From: Symbiodinium natans
Taxonomy: Eukaryota > Sar > Dinophyceae > Suessiales > Symbiodiniaceae
Length of the DNA: 64,000 nucleotides
Reading direction: 5' to 3'
Assembly: GCA_905221605.1 (NCBI GenBank)
Contig: CAJNDS010000524.1
Location: forward strand, 774,581-838,580
Shown piece after piece: positions 10,441 to 21,904 of the stretch (position 1 is its first letter; every line of letters begins with the position of its first letter). The position numbers and the translations under genes are program-made. The notes under the pieces are model-generated. The model was not told the DNA's origin and searched no databases. It saw nothing but the letters and a program-made list of their open reading frames with translations.

Positions 10441-12336
10441 AGGCCGGATGACGCCACAATCGAAGCTTTACCAGCATGCATGTCCAAGGTCAAGCTCGGC
10501 GCTCAACATATCTCAACACCCCTCAGCTAGTTGTTCATGCACGATGGTGCCGGACCATGCTGATGCTGCATTCCAGGACTAGGCGAGGTGAGCTGACAGT
10601 GGATCAGCAGATGGATCGCAAGGAAAGGACAGCCAAGTGCCTTGTGCCACTTTTGCGACTCTGTGCGGCTTTGTGCCACTTCGTGTGACTTTGAAAGACT
10701 TTGTGCGATTTGGAGCTTCTGTTGCAAGAGACTGGCATGCCAGGTGGCTCCGCACCTTGAAGGGTAAGTTCGTGTACAGAGGCCCAAAGCCCTATGATAC
10801 CGACCAGTTCACCAAGGCAGGGTAGACCGGGGTAGACCAGGGTAGGACTAAGCTCCACTCCAAGCTTGGCTCTAGGCTCTTGCCTCTCATATCTTCCCTT
10901 GCGCCAGGTCAGCATTCAGGTACGGTTGGAACCAAGGCAAGCATCCAACACCAAGATCATGAACCAGGCGGCTGTATATGGCAATCTGTGACACTCGGTG
11001 ACACTCGGTGACATACTGTGCCCCGCAACTCAGATGCACTCTGGGTGCCAGATGCGGTGCTGCAGGTTGTGGAAGAGCTCCGACGGGTCAGTGGTGTTCA
11101 TCCTGTCGTGCACACCTTGGCAACCCATTGGTTTGGATCTGTTGTGATGAGTGTACTTGGCCTGTCAGTTTCTGTGCTCTTGGATCGTCAAAGGCTACCA
11201 AGTTCGAATCCAACAATGCTGAGCTAGGATACCGCGTCGTCTCCCTCACTGTTTGATGGCTCTTCTGGCTCTTCTGCAAGAGTTTACATGCTCGTTGTGC
11301 ACCAAAATGGGTGCAGTGATGGACTGCATGCCGCTACACAGATGTCCTTGAGTGCTCTTGGCTTCGTGCTTTTTTGCCAGGGAGATGCCTCCGGAGCGAA
11401 GGTAAATATTCGCGGCCATTTAATGTCTGCAGCTTACACTTGATGTATCATGAGCCCGGACCACGGCATCCCTCAAACGGCCACAACCCTGAGGCAAGAT
11501 TTTCTGCAGAGGCTCAACACCATTGTTCTGCCTCGAGTACGAGATTTCGAAGGCCCGATGCAGATCTTGCTGTTCAAACCATCCTATTGCACACTGCTGA
11601 ACGCTGTTGCGCAGGACTGAATCCCATGGCCTTCAACAAGAAAGCAAACTTCCTGCTAGAACTCCCCAGCCAGGACATGGTGAGGCGAAGGCGAAGGCCC
11701 CGTATCTGCACAGGGCAGTTCTCTTCGCAGGAGCCGTTTAACGAGCTCGATGAGCTGCTCGACTCCCGGGAGCGCATGTCCTCAACACAGAGATTCGGTC
11801 TCCTTCCTCGGCTCACACAGTCTTGTTTCTCAGAGGTATACTGCTGAGATGACATGAATGGATGAGAGAATCATAGCCACGGGATGAACCTTCAGTCAGA
11901 GCTGCCTTCTTCGTGCCTTGCAATTGAACCGGCTTTTTCGCAGGAGGTTGTCCACGGCTTCAACGTCAAAATCATCAACAACTGTTTCACACAGTGCCGC
12001 CCCTGTGAACCTTGCATCCTTTTTTGCAGCTTTTTGCAGCTTTTTGCAGCTGTTTGCAGCTTTTTTCAGCTTTTTTCAGCTTTTTGCAGCTTTGACCTGG
12101 CCTCCCAGGCCAGATGCTTTGAAGTTGATGAAAGACTTCGGCTTTCCGTTCGGCGACCCCCAGCCGCGTCCGGTGACGCCTCAGTCAATTCATGGTGTCA
12201 TTTCGCGAGTGTGATATGATTTTCAGTCTCCTGCAGCTTCAGACTTCAGACGTTGAATAGTGGACAGGCGAGGAAGGTCCCAACGGATCCGTACGCGAAA
12301 TACAAGAACAAGGGCAAGGGCAAGAAGAAGCGATAG
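10441..12336 (+). CDS. Ribosomal protein uL5, bacterial/organellar type, multi-exon
   Basis: Exons: one near 10447-10510 (LP..MSKVKLG, the start of the uL5 fold), 11034 or 11053 to about 11126 (VVEELRRVSGVHPVV), 11194-11217, 11381-11424, 11494-11552, 11615-11673, 11731-11769, 11944-11993, 12109-12172 and 12277-12336. The joined core reads GAKVNIRGHLM, QDFLQRLNTIVLPRVRDFEG, LNPMAFNKKANFLLELPSQ, EPFNELDELLDSR, GFNVKIINNCF and LKLMKDFGFPF. It follows Escherichia coli uL5 block by block up to the final FPF. uL5 binds 5S/23S rRNA at the central protuberance; the bacterial type implies a nuclear gene for a mitochondrial or plastid ribosome. A 32-residue C-terminal extension ending KNKGKGKKKR is absent from bacterial uL5. 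Donors: GT at 11425, 11994, 12173; GC at 11553; GA at 11674 and 11770. The N-terminal (targeting) exon is not resolved, and the 24-base exon is the least certain. Confidence 0.8.
12018..12093. repeat. 10-bp tandem repeat TTTTTGCAGC inside a uL5 intron
   Basis: Seven to eight copies of TTTTTGCAGC with small variants. Each copy is itself a plausible polypyrimidine-AG acceptor, just upstream of the acceptor inferred at 12108. Confidence 0.75.
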
Positions 12337-14043
12337 GCTGCCGACCGGGAGTCAGTTGAGGGGACTTCGTTCGCTGAGAGTCGAGATGGGTTGAGCCTTT
12401 GGCTGAGCCCTGGCAGGCAGCGGACCTCCAATGCCTTGGACGTGAAACTGCATGCTGTTGGTCTGCTCCGTTTTCCAGTGACTTCTGTAGTGCTGTTGTG
12501 TGCCGCCGTTGATTGGGTGCATCGGACAAAATGGCATGGTGCATTGCGAGTTTGCATGCAAGTGACTAGCCGGAGTAGCTCACAAATTTGCAGTGTGAGT
12601 CCCGGGCGCCTTGTTTACTAAGCAGACAGCTACTACATTGGCTCCCCTTGAGCTCGTGACCCTCATGTCTCGTCATCTTCATCTTGTGAATCAGCTGCTT
12701 TTTGGCCGACAGCTGCGTATGGGAGTCTTTCGACCTCACCATCGCTGTTTTCCGCATATCAGCTCTGCATTACAAAGCATTTCGATGGAAACGAGCTCTA
12801 TCAGAAAGGACGTCACAACTCACACTTAGAAGTCTGCCCAATGGCTTTCGCAGCAAGAACAAACGGAGGCTTGACTGCAATGGGCATTGCGATTGCTACA
12901 GTAGCACCATCAGCTTGTAATCTCCCTCCCTTGAGACATGTTGAGACCATCCTATGAAGCCTGCGCTGCCTCCAAGCCGTGAGAAGATGTGTCCTGAAAT
13001 TCGAAAGTGTCCTGAATCCTGAGGTAGCCCAAGATGGTTCCACCATGAGCGAATCCAGAGGACTTCTGAGATGCTCTCTGACATTTTCGAGGATCGCGAA
13101 GCCCAGTCAGCCTAGGAGACCGAGAAGGGTCCTCATGCCGGTTTTTGCTATCCTGGCCCTCTGCTCTGCTTGTACCCCAGCACTGTGAGCGCAGATGTGG
13201 GTAGTTCTTACACTGCCACAATGGATATGGCATCCTTTTTGCACTCCTTGTTGCTCATTCCTTTGCATAGCTTTGCGTGGGTGCTCTCGTGCGAGGTGCT
13301 GGGGGTGTCCTTTGTTGCACTTGGCAGCTCACCGGCTCCACGAACTCGCAGTGGGCAGGCTCCAGCTTTGGGCTCACCAAGTACGAGTAAATAGCGGGTA
13401 TGCCGTACGGTATGCCTCACACGAGCACCTCACGACCGACATGCGATTGGCACGCCTCTTTGCAGACGTTAGGCGTCGCAGCGCTGCGTCGCCTGTCGGT
13501 CCCAAAGCGAGGAGTCAGAGGAGCTTTTCTGCAAGCCTAAGCCGTTAAGGGCTTTGCTGTGCACTTGCTTGATTGATTTCAGGACGCTCAACCTGCCGAC
13601 TCTGACCAGCTACGCCAGCAAAGATCTGCAGAGCGCTTGGCACCTACTGGGTGCCGTTGGAATGCTCGTGTCCAATATCTGTGCCCCCCCCCCCCTCCTG
13701 CCCAAATAGCAACCCAAACCCCTGTCAACCCCTCCCCAAAGCTAAGCCCTCAAACAACAACCTTACCTCTAGAGAAACCAGTCAGGACATGATTACTTGA
13801 GCCACGCGGCTGTGCGTCGCTGCTCCTGAGGCATTTCTGCGCTTAAAGCTGCTGCAGACAAGGCTTGTTTCTGGAGAAGTATGCAGATTTAAAGTACTGT
13901 GAGAAAGTAAGGTTAACCCTTGACAGGGGTTGCTGGATCAGTTCTTTGTTTATGGCCCTTTCTGGCAGACTCCGGCTCTGAAGCGGCTAGATTTCTCATG
14001 GCTTGTACATAGAACACGCGAGGGCCAGCCCGCCCGTGCCGCC
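12337..14043. other. Spacer between uL5 and the GNAT gene
   Basis: A frame at 12735-12905 (containing FRISALHYKAFRWKRALS) could be an exon but matches no family I know. A poly-C run sits at 13684-13697. Nothing else can be supported. Confidence 0.3.
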
Positions 14044-14856
14044 ATGCCATGCCGCAGCCGGGACCGAAGCCGGAGCCCGCGTCGGGCGGCACGAGTGCCC
14101 GGGGGCTGCTGCGCCTTCGAGGCCAGCAAAAATGCTCACAGGTGGGCCGCCTATGAGTGCCACCTCTCCAAGGGCACATTCATCCGTGAAGCATGTCAGG
14201 TGCGCACGCGCGTGATCGCGGGCCATGCGCAGTGCCGCACATTTGTTCTGTGCGCGGAGGGGCAAGTCCCCAAGAATGTTTCCAAGGCTAAGAACAGGGA
14301 GGAGCAGGTTTTGGCAGCCTGCACCGTGCGCATGAACCCGTATCGCCGATACTGCAAGATGTGGGGACAAATCATGCACATGAGCGCTCGGGAGGAGCGG
14401 AAGGGTTATGGAAGCAAGTTGGTTGTTGCTGTGGAGGAGTTGTTACGCCAAGAGGGCGTTGACATTCTCCTCGCTTACCCCGCACCTACAACAGCAGCTC
14501 AAAAATTTTGGGCGAAAATGGGGTATCAGCAGCAGGAGGATAGCTTCCTCCCAGATGAAGAGCTCATCCCGCGGTACGAAGGTGGCCCGCTATGGCCAGA
14601 GGAGAACGCAGTCACCGAGGAGCCCCTGGATCGGCTGGAAAAAAGGTTGTTGGTTGGTGGAACCCAGTGGGCACCCCGGGAAGGGGAAATCCGTACAAGA
14701 CCTGGCGGCGAAGATCGCAAGTTCAGGGAAGTGGTCTGGAATCCCCTCGATCTACGAACAAGGAAGCCCCCCGAGGTTTTTCTGACGGCTCTGCAGCTAC
14801 AAGCATTGTTGCAGCCGGTCCGTCGGCGGATGCGCGGAAAACGGCCTCCTTTCTGA
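14044..14856 (+). CDS. GNAT-fold N-acetyltransferase, intronless
   Basis: The frame is open from 13930; I start at the ATG at 14044, which gives 270 residues beginning with an Arg/Ser-rich leader (CRSRDRSRSPRR). The GNAT core covers roughly residues 60-165: a beta strand carrying EEQVLAACTVRM, the acetyl-CoA loop region at residues 113-126 (AREERKGYGSKLVV), the following DILLAYPAP strand, and FWAKMGY at 155-161, the usual C-terminal GNAT motif. The Q/R-x-x-G-x-G/A motif is a variant here, with Glu at the first position. The last 100 residues are charged and unassigned. GNAT enzymes transfer acetyl from acetyl-CoA to amines or proteins; the substrate is unknown. No intron is seen. Confidence 0.75.
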   Translation: MPCRSRDRSRSPRRAARVPGGCCAFEASKNAHRWAAYECHLSKGTFIREACQVRTRVIAGHAQCRTFVLCAEGQVPKNVSKAKNREEQVLAACTVRMNPYRRYCKMWGQIMHMSAREERKGYGSKLVVAVEELLRQEGVDILLAYPAPTTAAQKFWAKMGYQQQEDSFLPDEELIPRYEGGPLWPEENAVTEEPLDRLEKRLLVGGTQWAPREGEIRTRPGGEDRKFREVVWNPLDLRTRKPPEVFLTALQLQALLQPVRRRMRGKRPPF

Positions 14857-15325
14857 TGGGGACGGCGAGTTGCCCAGCTGGAGCCGTTCGCAGCACGGAG
14901 CTGGCGCTGGCAAATTTACATAGCCACTATGACACTGTGAGCCGCCACAACAGCAAACACGGCTCAACCTAACGACCTCGGCAGATGCAGGCTGGGAAAA
15001 TCAGAGATTTTTCTTGGTTCGTATGGCAGCAGTGACAGCTGCTCTTGGAATCCCATCGGTCATTGGAGTGGCTGTTTTCCGTGCCTATTGTATGTGCAGC
15101 TACCAGTGTTGCTAGTGGAACTCTAGCACAGGCACAATATTAAACGTACTGCGTTTAATGTCTTTCGAGCGGCTGCTCTGTGATTTGCTGTGGGATTCTG
15201 CAGGCAGTGAGTGTAGAGTCCAATTGGAGTCCCCGTAAGCATCACAAAATCTGCTTGCCAGGGCGACCTTGGTGAGCTTCTGGGTGCCTTGGGGCTTCCG
15301 CTGTGGCTCGTAGCGGTGATCGAGG

Positions 15326-15366
15326 CTGTGAAGATCTGTGAAGCTCTGTGAAGCTCTGTGAAGCCG
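15326..15366. repeat. Short tandem repeat CTGTGAAG
   Basis: Four near-perfect copies of GATCTGTGAAG/GCTCTGTGAAG in a row. Confidence 0.6.
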
Positions 15367-15419
15367 TCAAGCCTGTGATCTGCGAAGCCTGTGCATGGCC
15401 CCGTGATGGCCCCAGAACC

Positions 15420-15945
15420 AGGTGGTGATAGCAGTCTTGGAAGTTGCTCTGGTGTACTTTGGGGTCAAGCTGCTACCTCCAGAGCTGCAATCCCAGCATG
15501 CGTTGCTAACCACGGTGATCCGTCTTCAACTCAGCTCTGCCCAGGTGGTTCGGTTTCTTGCCAGAGGATGTCCGGCCCCTGCCTCAGCATTGAAATCCCC
15601 CCATTCCTTCTGTGGATTTCTGCCGGGCGTTTGGAGATCCGATCAACGTGACATGTGCCCTACAATGTCCTACAAAAGACTTCGCCCTCGAGTCAGTCCC
15701 GGATCCTGGCAAATCAGCTTTGATTTGATTGCATGCCCTTCTCCCAAACCGTGAAGCTTCGCAAATCCTCGTACAGCCGGATATTCGGAGTTAACCCTCG
15801 AGTTGTTACGGAAGTGCGGAATCTTTTGAACTCTTCTGATGGACAAGCCTCGTGGCTCGTGGCGTCACCAAACGTGGCAGGTCTTTCCTACAGCTCGGTG
15901 CGAGCACGGCCCAGTGAGGGTCAGCTGGGCCTTTCCTTTCTATGA
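15420..15945 (+). CDS. Unidentified coding-like exons
   Basis: Two stretches look coding. The frame at 15420-15558 is hydrophobic and includes VVIAVLEVALVYFGVKLL; it is flanked by CAG and ends at CAG. The frame at 15733-15888 (KLRKSSYSRIFGV, EVRNLLNSSDGQASWLV) is bounded by GCAG. Composition and flanking AG/G signals suggest exons of one + strand gene with a membrane segment. I recognise no family and cannot set start or stop. Confidence 0.25.
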
Positions 15946-16898
15946 CACTGCTGCCGAAACCTGGAGCTGTTGGTGCTGTCCTGCGGGTCCGTGACGGTCC
16001 GTGGAGTGCGAAGGTGCAGAAGTGATAATGAAAGTTTGATAATGCTACTTGTGGTCTGACCTTGACTGCAGTTTTCCATCGTTTGACATTATTGAGCAGA
16101 AAATGTGATGAACTGCGAGCAGGCTGCCGCTTGCAGCTTCTGATCTTCGAACTTGTGTCTTTGGATTTTAGCGAATGCTGTTGTCATATTTTGCCGTTTT
16201 TTTGCAGGCTGAAGCTTGTCTCATGCATTTCTGAAGCATTGTGGCGCCATTCATGTATTGTGCTTTCACGTCGTTGTGCTCTTTGTTGCGATGCGCAGTG
16301 CAGACGTGCCTAGGGTTCACGTCCCGTTTTGTACATAGTGTTTGTGGCAAGCAGTGCTTTTGGCTGTTGACCTGTCATGTCAGTGCACGGATCAGTATGC
16401 GCTTTTCAGAAGCTTCCTGGCGCAGCCGATGAATGCCTATACAAGATTTGCACAGCTTGCCTTCTTGATTCCGCGGCCATGCTGTGGATCAGCACTACCT
16501 TAGTACTTAGTTTCCTGTGCCCGCCCTCAAAGCAGATTTCAAGGCCTGTCGGCCTCGCTGCTCATGTGAGCCGCGGCATGTGCTGATCACATCTGCTTGA
16601 TAGGGGTTCGATTTCTACTCGCACTGGGTGTCACACGATATCGTTGTAAGCACCCATGTACCTCTCTGTATATCTGAGTCCAAGACCTTTGAGAGACCAG
16701 TTGGAATGTGGTCGGCATCCCTGACAGTCCACTCTGTTTTCAGGCGATGATGCACAGACGGCGACCAGGCTCCCGCATTGGGGCTTCTTTTGCATTGCAT
16801 CCTCAGATCAGGTCTTCAGTGTCGCATCTGACTGGATCTTTCTCAGGTCTGGGCTTGGCTGTCTTGTCGCTCATGTACATGGGAGGCGCCAGCAGGTG

Positions 16899-17550
16899 CT
16901 AATGGAACTGACCTGGAGCCGCCGTGTGTGGCCAGGGCTCCTGTCGACACCTTTTGTGAACGTGTCCTCGCCGGCCTCCAGTGCTGTGGCCCGACGTGCC
17001 GCGGAGCCTTGCTTGAAGCCTTGGGCAGCCTGGGCAGCCTGTGGTCTGAGATGCCAGCTTTGCCAGTAGAATGTGGGGGCGGATGCAGGACAAAAGGCCG
17101 CCGCCACGCGACTTGGAACCACGCCTCAGCCCGGAGGATAAGTACGACATGCCGCGGACAGACCGGCATGTTGGAAAGTTTGAGCGGGCTATGCCCCATT
17201 CGTGTTTGGCGCAGGACGCCAGAGGAGGAGAAGAACATGAACTATTGGAGGCGCATTTCCAGGTATACCTGCTTGATAGAACGCTTGGAAAGAGCCATCT
17301 GCCCTCTCCGTTAGGAGCGACTTTGATGATCTTCCTGCGGAGGACTCGCTGTGAGCAAAAGTAAGGGTGACAGGACTAAACCATCTCGAATTCACAGGCA
17401 AGTCGAGCAAGCAACCCAAGGAGAAGCTTCAAAGCCCACTGGTGGTGCTTGGCTTCTTCCTCTTGTTGACGCCCTTTATCGGAGGATTTTATACCCTCGT
17501 CGTCCTGCCATGTTTGCCAGCAACTCTTACTCTTTCCCAGCCTTCTTGAC
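16899..17550 (+). CDS. Unidentified exons with a RAMP4/SERP-like membrane segment
   Basis: The exon beginning about 17399 encodes KSSKQPKEKLQSPLVVLGFF followed by a hydrophobic run (LLLTPFIGG). This is the layout of RAMP4/SERP proteins, which have a short basic stretch and then one C-terminal membrane anchor in the ER translocon. A distant exon at about 17833 reads LQIFRAGG, similar to the lumenal end of that family. Upstream coding-like frames at 16899-17060 (VDTFCERVLAGLQCCG) and 17090-17190 (MPRTDRHVGKFERA, ATG at 17149) may belong to the same or a neighbouring gene. The junctions are not established, and the RAMP4 link rests on one exon. Confidence 0.3.
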
Positions 17551-18179
17551 GGCTTTCTGCGGAGTCGCTGAGCATCAATTGCAGGTCAGCGGTGGTGGTT
17601 TGGACGACTGACGTCAGGTGAGATGAGCTGTGCTTTTGAAGTCCCAATAGTCCCACTATCTTCGACGTTCTTCGACTGCTCACAGTCGCAGACTTGGGTC
17701 GTCCACCGTGTCTCACAAGAGCCATGCTGCCTGTTGATGCTTGACTGCCGTAGTGCGGGTACTTTCATGTGGATGTGGGCATGCTTATCAAATGGCCAGT
17801 ATACAACATAAGCCTATCGAACTCATCAGTTGCAGATTTTTCGTGCAGGAGGCGCAAGAGGAATAATCCAGCGTCAGCCATGCACCAATACTATAATGAT
17901 CTTGTACGCAGTAGGATGGATCGGTTGCTGCCACTAGAAAAAATCCAAAGCCTGCCGTTCGCTCAATTCATTCAGTGCATGCTGAATTCTCAGTTCTTCA
18001 TTTGTTGGAGTTTTTGGCGCAGCTGCTTGCTTTAAGTCTGGTGCAGATCGTCAATTGTGCCATTTGTTTGGGGCCTCCCAAAGCGGGCCCATGGCGCTCT
18101 GCCCCCAGTCGTAGCCTTGTAGAGCGTGTTGTGAGACAAGTAGCGATGTTTTGTCTCCAGTCTGCGCAGGCCGTTGCTT

Positions 18180-19590
18180 GATGACGGCGAGGTTAAATCC
18201 AAAACCGTAGCTTGGCGCTTAGCCGAGGGAGTGCGGTGGCATCGCTGGGAGAGGTGGAGTATATGGTCCTCAGTGTCTTGACAGGACTTGGTCATACCAG
18301 AACAGGATGACAAGGCTCCGAACATGCTTAGAATACCTTCCACAGCTTTTGAGTCCGCGGTCGCCTCAGGCATTACATCAGCTCCTGGATTCACTGGGTG
18401 TGCTCAGACTGTTTGCGCAAACTGCTGGCACGCACTGCGAACTGGGCATCGTATTATCATGTCAGGATCATCCGGGACAGTTCCCGCAACCTTGCCTCAA
18501 GGCCGTTCAGAAGTGCAGAGAGAGAGAGAGAGCAGATACGGAAGGGGATGAGAAGACGAAGAAGAATAAGAGGAAGAAGAAGAAGAAGAGGATGAAGAAG
18601 AATAAGAAGCACGAAGCGCAACTGCATCATCAGGCTGGGACAAAGCATCTGCCTTGAAGCGACTCTCGGATCATCTTGCGTAGTCAGCTCAGAGAACATC
18701 TGACAGAGAGTCGCGGACTTCAAGCCTTGCATTGGGCTCAGGTTGATCGATTCGGAAATTAGCAGAAAGTTAAAAGGCGCGCTTAGATGTGCTCAGATCT
18801 TTCTGCTGTCACAGAAGCGCTGATCGATTCTGAAGGGGGGGGGGCAGGTTTGGATGACTTGAATTCTCACCTCACCAACCTCACCAATCTGCAGTCTCAA
18901 GCAGGCTCCCCAGAGATGGCATTGGCTTTGCATGGCTTTGCAGCTGCCACAAAAGACCTTTCCATCGATTCCGCTGCAGAAATCATTGCTTGCTTGGCTG
19001 CGCTGTGTCATCATGTTCTCGTCGAAAGCTTCGCAGCCAAAGTGCTGTGTCAAACATTTCCATGCAAGTGCTTCGTGTTTCCGTGCGGCTTCCTGAGGAG
19101 AAGCCCGATATGACACAGGCCGTGACGCAGGCCACGGGTTCGCGACTCAGCCGTCGAACCACCACGAAGTGTGGGACAACTCTTGGCACCTGCTCTTGCT
19201 TGTGATTGGCACCTGGCCCTGCCAATCATGTCAAGTCAGGTGCAAAACCAATAGCAGTGGACAGGTCCACCGAGGCCTCGGAAGGGTTTTGAGAGTGACA
19301 TGCACGCGCGAAAAGTCGGAGCCCGTGCATCCCTCCAAAAGCCCTGCAAGGCAGTGCCACCAGAGAGCTCTGTCAGAAGACGCCTGGTGTTGAAATGGAC
19401 CGTGTTACTGGCATCTTCCGTGCACAATGAGCTGGAGAAGCATGTTCTAGGGCTAGCAGCTTTTGTGGCTATTGAAGCTGGAAGATATGGCATGTCGCAA
19501 GCGAGGCCAACAATCTCTTGGTATGACGCGGCAGTTCTCGCCGCCAGTCGCCTCACCCGGTGCAGCGCCCTAAGACTTAAGCAATCTTGA
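18180..19590 (+). CDS. Unidentified multi-exon gene, helical-repeat-like
   Basis: Coding-like frames occur at 18310-18510 (RTCLEYLPQLLSPRSPQALH), 18645-18770 (ALKRLSDHLA and QLREHLTESRGLQALHW), 18790-19010 (GLDDLNSHLTNLTNLQSQAG, AEIIACLAALCHH), 19040-19110 (ISMQVLRVSVRLPEEKPDM) and 19385-19500 (KWTVLLASSVHNELEKHVLG). They are amphipathic and Leu-rich, as in HEAT/ARM helical repeats, and are separated by AG/G-flanked gaps. No family was recognised. Between them lies a purine microsatellite that reads as poly-Lys in one frame. Confidence 0.3.
18517..18612. repeat. (AG)n and (GAAGAA)n purine microsatellite
   Basis: An AG run followed by interrupted GAAGAA units. All + strand frames through it are low-complexity Lys/Glu/Arg. 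Confidence 0.7.
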
Positions 19591-20639
19591 TCTGAGTCAG
19601 CAGCCTGTTAATTCGGCCGGGGCTGATTCGCAGGTCATTACACAGTGGCATGGGCATGCGAGCGCTGGCCCCCTTGTCTCGCAGCAGCGCTTAACATGCA
19701 TGTTGGACGGTGTTGCTGCAAGTGTGTAACATTAGGTGATGCCTACCATCATGCAGCAGCAGCCGCAGCGGCTGCAACGACTAGCGCCGGCTGCCGAGTC
19801 CGACCCTCCTGTTAGAAAACAAGTTGTGGAGTGAGAGCAGTTCAGGTCAGCTCCGGCTGGCTGGCGTGCGGTGCAGGTGACTCCAAAGCAACTCTCCGTA
19901 ACTCTGTTGAGGGCTAGAGTGGTAGTCATGTGATTCGTATGCTGGAAGGCTCCAACCCCACGACCTGGCATGACTTTGCTTGGCAGTGGCCCACAACGGT
20001 CAGGAGCTGAAAGCTTGTAGTGGTTCTTACGATGCATTCGCTGGGTCTGCAAGCTCTTCCAAAGAGGTATGCCCTCAGCTCTGCAGATGTTCGTTCTGGC
20101 TCTGTAGGCCAGGTGGGTGGCGGGGGCGGCGGGGATAGCAAACGGAGCATCAAAAGAATATCATGGCGGAGCTGAGCTGGACGTACAGAAACATGGCATT
20201 AGCATGGCAACAGGTGTCGATCATGCTCGCAATGTTCCAGCCTCTAGTCCGGGTTCCGGTTGGAATGAACTGTGCGTCGAGAGAGCAAGGCCTCCGGGGT
20301 CCCTCCAGGCTGGCACTTCCCAGTTTTGCCTCCACCATCCCAGGCCTTCCTTTTTGAGGGCCCTGATGGTCCAAATTCAAAGGACACCTTGCAGGGGTGG
20401 CAGAAATCGGGAGTGAGTAGGTTTTCTGGGAGGTGGGGGGGCGGCAAGCAAAGCACCGGGCTTGTGAGCAACAGCTGCGGAACAAATATTCGGAAATACG
20501 CAAATCACGAGGAGGACACGGCATGGCTTAGCACGCCGACAGAATGCCTGTTCGTCATTTTCCTGACTTCTGCTTCGCTTATGTGCATAGCTTTCGTAGG
20601 TCCGACGGCGCGGATGCCTAGCCCCGGCCCGGTTCTGCA

Positions 20640-20690
20640 CGCTCCTCACATTCCTCACGTTCCTCACGCTCCTCATGGGCTGCACGGTGT
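20640..20690. repeat. Tandem CTCACRYTC repeat
   Basis: Four units of TCCTCACATTCCTCACGTT type. The surrounding 19.6-21.1 kb has no gene I can support. Confidence 0.5.
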
Positions 20691-21139
20691 CGAACTCATC
20701 TGCCGGAATGGAAGTGAGGGTGAGCTCGACATGGCGATAAGAAGTCACTAAGCCGCGAGACCTTGCTTCATGAGATTCTTTTCTGTTGTGTGGACATCGG
20801 GAACATAGCTGAGGCATGGTTGCGCCCGCACCAGCGAGCCCAGTTGTTATGACTTCTTTGCCAGCCTCTCAGCAGCTTGCATGCGGCATCATTGGCATCG
20901 TCGGTTTTTCATGAGAACTGGTCCTTTAGCAGCTTGCAGTCGTTCTTGTTTACGCTTTTGTTGTTGGTCAGAAGGTTCGATCTCTGAGCAGTTGTGTTGG
21001 CGGGGGGCCTGCTCCGGCCCCTCCCCCGCTCCGCTCCCCCAACCCCAGAGAGTGGACGGGTATTTCTGTTCGTTGTCGGTGCTGTCAGCACTCCATGCCA
21101 AGCTTCGTCTCTTGATGCTTTCTGCTGCGTGTGCGACCC

Positions 21140-21480
21140 ATGTCGGATGCAGCAGACGTCCCCACCCTCGATGTGGGGTTGGTAGATTTTGTAGACGAAG
21201 CTCTTCTTCTCCTCGCCCTCCTCACCACAGTCTCACCACTGCAGACGCCCAACCCCGGCTTTTGCAGAGGGCATTGCTGGAGTGTTCCAAAATGTCCTAA
21301 ATGGCTCCATATGTGGTCTGGGAAGCAGAAAAATTGTAAAGTCAGCCCGCATGTTCCGTCCTACACCCCGGCATCGTTTTTCAGAGGACCCGCGCCCAGA
21401 AGCCGAACTAGCGCATGTCGCCGACAGCCAATCCTGCAATGAAGCCACAGCAAAGCAACTTAACTGCCCAACCTCGCAAC
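21140..21480 (+). CDS. Possible exons of an unidentified gene
   Basis: The frame from ATG 21140 reads SDAADVPTLDVGLVDFVDEA then a Leu-rich stretch. A second frame at 21335-21480 reads RMFRPTPRHRFSEDPRPEAE. Both have coding-like composition. No family recognised; start, stop and junctions unknown. Confidence 0.2.
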
Positions 21481-21904
21481 ACTGAATCACAAGACTCATA
21501 CCAACCGCACCAATCCCAGGCATGTGTTGGACTTGCAGAAACAAGTTTGACACTTGCCTGATTGTCAGCACTGATATGTGGACCTGCACCAGACAAAGCC
21601 ACACCAACCACAACATGGTTCGCGCCTTGCTGCGGTTTTAGGGTTTAGGGTTATGAAAATGGCCACCGTCCTGCAAGTCGAACGCAGATACACGTTCAGC
21701 CACATAACGTACCAACAAAGAACGGTTCATCTCGAAGTGCGCAAAGGCTCTTGTCCAGCCTCTAGCATGTGGCACATCTGCTTGCGCATGGTGCGCATGA
21801 AAAAACATCAGAAGCAGATAGGTCTGGGAACGTCTCAACTGCATGGACACAAAGCTGTGAACTAAAAGTTGCCAGACAAGGCTGCCAAAAAGAGACGTAA
21901 TTCC

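Noticed and set aside
11194-11230. tRNA-like T-loop GTTCGAATCC
   Set aside because: No matching acceptor stem, D-arm or anticodon arm upstream; the bases are explained as a uL5 exon.
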